DNA of 18,748 bases, taken from Pedosphaera sp. (lineage in GTDB: Bacteria; Verrucomicrobiota; Verrucomicrobiia; Limisphaerales; SIAT01). Below are positions 16,888 through 18,748 of the stretch, one piece after another. The stretch covers positions 1-18,748 of the forward strand of contig SIAT01000013.1 in assembly GCA_009691645.1 (NCBI GenBank), given 5' to 3'. Under the pieces are notes generated by a model, which made no database searches, was not told the DNA's origin, and saw nothing but the letters and a program-made list of their open reading frames with translations. Both the position numbers and the translations under genes were made by a program. Every line of letters begins with the position of its first letter. Position 1 is the stretch's first letter.

Positions 16888-18171
16888 ATGCCCCTCTATA
16901 ACTACACCGCCCTCGATTCGAAGGGCAAAGAGAAGCAGGGCACTCTGGAAGGAGCGAACCAGAATGAGGCCATCACGCGCCTCAAGGAGATGGGCTTCTT
17001 CCCCACCCAGGTGATAGAGGCCAAGGCCGTGGCGGGGAAGGCTGCTCAAGGTCTGGCCACCGGTGCGAAGAAGAAAAAAAGCGCCAAAGACATCCAGATC
17101 AAAATCCCCGGCTTTGGCGGCAGTGTAGATACCAAGAGCCTCTGTACCTTCACACGCCAGCTTGCCACACTGGTGGATGCCGGTCTGCCGCTCTTGCGTG
17201 GCATGCAAGTGCTGGCGAAACAGGAGAAGAACCCTGCGTTGCGGGATATAGTGAACAAGATAGGCGCGAGCATCGAGGGTGGCAGTACCTTTTCCGAGTC
17301 ACTCGCGCAGCACCCAAAGATTTTCGATAAACTCTTCATCAACATGGTGAAAGCCGGCGAGTTGGGTGGCGTGCTGGAAGTGACCTTGAACCGTCTCTCC
17401 GAGTTCATGGAGAAAGCGGAGAAGATCAAATCCAAGGTCAAGGCGGCGATGTTCTATCCCGTCGCCGTGCTCGTGGTGGCGGGCGGCATCGTCGTTCTAC
17501 TGATGGTGGTTGTGGTGCCAAGCTTCGAGAAGATTTTTGCCGAAATGCTCGATGGCGCGTCGATGCCCGGCTTTACTATGTTTGTTCTGGCCATCAGCCG
17601 CGGTATTCAGCATCACTTTCTCATTGTGGCCGGTGTCGCAGTGGCCTTGTGGATCGCCTTTAAACAGACCATCAACAAGACCAAGGCCGGCCGTTACTGG
17701 TGGGATTGGTTCATCCTCCGAGCACCCGCAGTCGGGCCGCTCGTCAAAAAGGTCTGCATCTCACGATTCACTCGTACCCTCGGCACACTCATCTCATCGG
17801 GTGTGCCCATCTTGCAGGCGCTCAACATTGTCCGTGAGACTGCCGGCAACGTCATCGTCGCCAACGCCATCATGGCCGTGTACGAGAGCGTGAAAGAGGG
17901 CGAGACCATCACCCGCCCACTCGAGGCTTCTGGTATCTTTCCGCCGATGGTCATCAGCATGGTGGACGTCGGCGAACAGACCGGCGCGATGCCCGAGATG
18001 CTCATCCGTATCGCGAACAACTACGACGAAGAAGTGGACAACGCCGTCGGCGCGCTCACCTCGCTGATTGAACCGATTATGATTGTATTCCTCGCCGTGG
18101 TGGTCGGCGGCATTGTAATCGCGATGTTCATGCCACTCATCTCGATGATGGACAAGATGGGGTCGGATTGA
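16888..18171 (+). CDS. pilC: Type IV pilus inner-membrane platform protein PilC
   Basis: A 427-residue polytopic inner-membrane protein of the T2SS F/PilC family that forms the platform on which PilB and PilT act. It opens with the family-typical PLYNYTALDSKGKEKQGTLEG, then a lysine-rich linker (KKKK at 61-64), and has two T2SSF domains at about 86-209 and 292-414, each with the hallmark FTRQLATLVDAGLPLLRG and FTRTLGTLISSGVPILQA, and GELGG / GEQTG motifs at 157-161 and 362-366. Hydrophobic segments at about 190-212, 244-259 and 396-418 match the usual three membrane spans. It starts 12 bases after the second pilB-like stop with no strong Shine-Dalgarno, in keeping with coupling. The last codons lie in a degenerate 23-base tandem duplication that contains the stop codon. 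No major pilin, prepilin peptidase or secretin genes are in view; they must be elsewhere. Confidence 0.96.
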   Translation: MPLYNYTALDSKGKEKQGTLEGANQNEAITRLKEMGFFPTQVIEAKAVAGKAAQGLATGAKKKKSAKDIQIKIPGFGGSVDTKSLCTFTRQLATLVDAGLPLLRGMQVLAKQEKNPALRDIVNKIGASIEGGSTFSESLAQHPKIFDKLFINMVKAGELGGVLEVTLNRLSEFMEKAEKIKSKVKAAMFYPVAVLVVAGGIVVLLMVVVVPSFEKIFAEMLDGASMPGFTMFVLAISRGIQHHFLIVAGVAVALWIAFKQTINKTKAGRYWWDWFILRAPAVGPLVKKVCISRFTRTLGTLISSGVPILQALNIVRETAGNVIVANAIMAVYESVKEGETITRPLEASGIFPPMVISMVDVGEQTGAMPEMLIRIANNYDEEVDNAVGALTSLIEPIMIVFLAVVVGGIVIAMFMPLISMMDKMGSD

Positions 18172-18191
18172 TGGACAAGATGGAATCAGGC
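18146..18191 (+). repeat. Degenerate 23-bp tandem duplication across the pilC stop codon
   Basis: TGATGGACAAGATGG occurs at 18146-18160 and again at 18169-18183, period 23; beyond the 15 identical bases the two units stay partly similar (3 of the next 8 match). The second unit begins with the pilC stop TGA. Since 23 is not a multiple of three, the second unit reads MDKMESGVG then stop in another frame, beside the MDKMGSD end of PilC. Confidence 0.8.
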
Positions 18192-18198
18192 GTCGGCT

Positions 18199-18261
18199 AG
18201 GCAAGTCCCCAGTTTTCTACGGAATATTTTCAGAAAAATGCCACCATGCCCTTGCCTTTTT
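18199..18261 (+). terminator. Weak candidate terminator after the pilus operon
   Basis: AGGCAAG (18199-18205) can pair with CTTGCCT (18251-18257), which runs into a T tract ending at 18261. The loop of 45 bases is long and contains only an AT-rich inner hairpin (ATTTTC-A-GAAAAT). This is the only stem with a following T run after pilC, but it is far from a classical intrinsic terminator and overlaps a candidate promoter element. Confidence 0.2.
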
Positions 18262-18279
18262 GAAAAACGCGTGTATTTA
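18252..18279 (+). promoter_or_regulatory. Candidate sigma70-type promoter for the toxin-antitoxin-like unit
   Basis: TTGCCT (18252-18257), a 16-base spacer and TATTTA (18274-18279) lie 55 bases ahead of the BrnT-like start, in the most AT-rich stretch of the window. Four of six bases match each consensus hexamer. An AAGG ribosome-binding site (18326-18329) sits four bases before the ATG. No operator palindrome is obvious. Confidence 0.3.
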
Positions 18280-18333
18280 CTTTGTAACGACTAGAAATGG
18301 GCTTTGACTGTACGAATATAGGTTTAAGGCGAT

Positions 18334-18624
18334 ATGGAATTTGAGTGGACTGGCCAACCCATCCATGGCTCTTTGAAAGCGCAGGAGGTGGAGGAATCCT
18401 TCGAGGATCCTTTCGCTGTGCGGCTACTTCCCGACTCACCACGCTTTGCCGCCCAAGCCCGTTATTTCAACCTGGGCAAAACGGCACAGGGCACCGGTGT
18501 CTTCAGTGTGTATCGCACCAACGGCAGGTCGGTTCGCGTGATGCTGGCCCGGCCGTTCGTGGCGGAGGATTCCTTCTTCTACGATCGACAGCAGACGCGA
18601 ACCCTCACTCAGAAGGAACTGTGA
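18334..18624 (+). CDS. BrnT-like (DUF497) toxin, divergent
   Basis: A 96-residue protein that resembles BrnT ribonuclease toxins of type II toxin-antitoxin systems. Similarity lies in the start MEFEW, in SFEDPFAVRLLPDS (22-35) where BrnT has a FDDP-type motif, in RYFNLGKTAQGTGVFSVY (43-60) matching the two central strands, and in SVRVMLARPFVAEDSFFYD (66-84) where BrnT has its IRIISAR...ER..Y region. Two usual features are altered: the N..KHG helix signature after MEFEW is absent (SLKAQEV here), and the ER pair near the end is ED. The stop TGA overlaps a downstream GTG start as GTGA, the tight coupling typical of toxin-antitoxin pairs, and the downstream frame resembles a CopG-type antitoxin, which supports the call. 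It may be a weakened or inactive toxin. The assignment rests on pattern recognition only. Confidence 0.6.
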   Translation: MEFEWTGQPIHGSLKAQEVEESFEDPFAVRLLPDSPRFAAQARYFNLGKTAQGTGVFSVYRTNGRSVRVMLARPFVAEDSFFYDRQQTRTLTQKEL

Positions 18625-18748
18625 AACCCATCATCAATTGGGAGGAAGTCCCGGAGTTCACCGCCGACGAAGCCGAGTCCGGGTTTTGGCGGGAACACCG
18701 ACTCGATGTACGCCTGATGGAATCTTCCGTGGCGGTCGGCGCCGAGTC
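18621..18748 (+). CDS. CopG/BrnA-like antitoxin, partial (cut by window end)
   Basis: Frame opened by GTG at 18621, overlapping the toxin-like stop by four bases and open to the window end (42 complete codons). The product starts MKPIINWEEVPEFTADEAES and continues with GFWREHRLDVRLMESS. The segment VPEFTADEAESGFWREH matches the common N-terminal pattern of CopG-type antitoxins that partner BrnT (I/V-P-x-F, acidic residues, then FWxxH). The ribbon-helix-helix DNA-binding part, expected further on, lies outside the window. It would neutralise the toxin and repress the pair. GTG is the only start at the overlap; GGAGG at 18640-18644 is inside the frame and too late to serve it. Confidence 0.55.
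   Translation, partial: MKPIINWEEVPEFTADEAESGFWREHRLDVRLMESSVAVGAE

Noticed and set aside
18304..18330. TTGACT as a -35 element close to the BrnT-like start
   Set aside because: No acceptable -10 lies 16-18 bases downstream before the start codon; the pair at 18252-18279 is a better fit.

Overview
The window reads as chromosomal DNA from a member of the Verrucomicrobiota/Planctomycetota (PVC) group, most likely a verrucomicrobial lineage. The main evidence is a cluster of protein types almost confined to PVC bacteria: planctomycete-type cytochrome c domains, DUF1549/DUF1553 proteins and a Tat-exported DUF1501 protein. The DNA is GC-rich, coding density is high, and there are no mobile elements, rRNA, tRNA or CRISPR signals. 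The phylum is an inference; no marker gene is present.

Left half, minus strand (1.8-12.0 kb). Five exported-protein genes run in one direction as a probable operon, read from right to left: a signal-peptide, cytochrome, DUF1549 and DUF1553 protein (9154-11982); a Tat-signal DUF1501 protein (7691-9070); a second DUF1549/DUF1553 protein with a bacterial Ig-like domain and an unusual CX4CH heme-like motif (5468-7669); a cytochrome c/WD40 fusion (4149-5465); and a protein with PPC-like beta domains (1830-4145). The last three are separated by only 2-3 bases. Downstream, 60 bases on, lies ilvD (dihydroxy-acid dehydratase, 6-1769), a housekeeping branched-chain amino acid gene that may or may not share transcripts with the cluster. 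The cluster looks like an extracytoplasmic redox or surface system of unknown substrate.

Right half, plus strand (12.1-18.2 kb). Divergent from the first operon is a type IV pilus motor and platform operon in the order pilB-like, pilT, second pilB-like, pilC. The presence of two complete extension-type ATPases flanking the retraction ATPase is notable. Ahead of the first pilB-like gene, a 39-codon open frame has a near-perfect Shine-Dalgarno sequence, whereas pilB itself has none that I can see; it may be a leader peptide or a small protein.

Right edge (18.2-18.7 kb). After an AT-richer gap comes a small two-gene unit that resembles a BrnT-type toxin followed, with a 4-base overlap, by a CopG/BrnA-like antitoxin cut off by the window end. 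The toxin-like protein is divergent at its N-terminus. Nothing in the window is a clear new defence or mobile system; the best leads are the PVC cytochrome cluster, the small upstream frame, the dual pilB layout and the divergent toxin-antitoxin pair.
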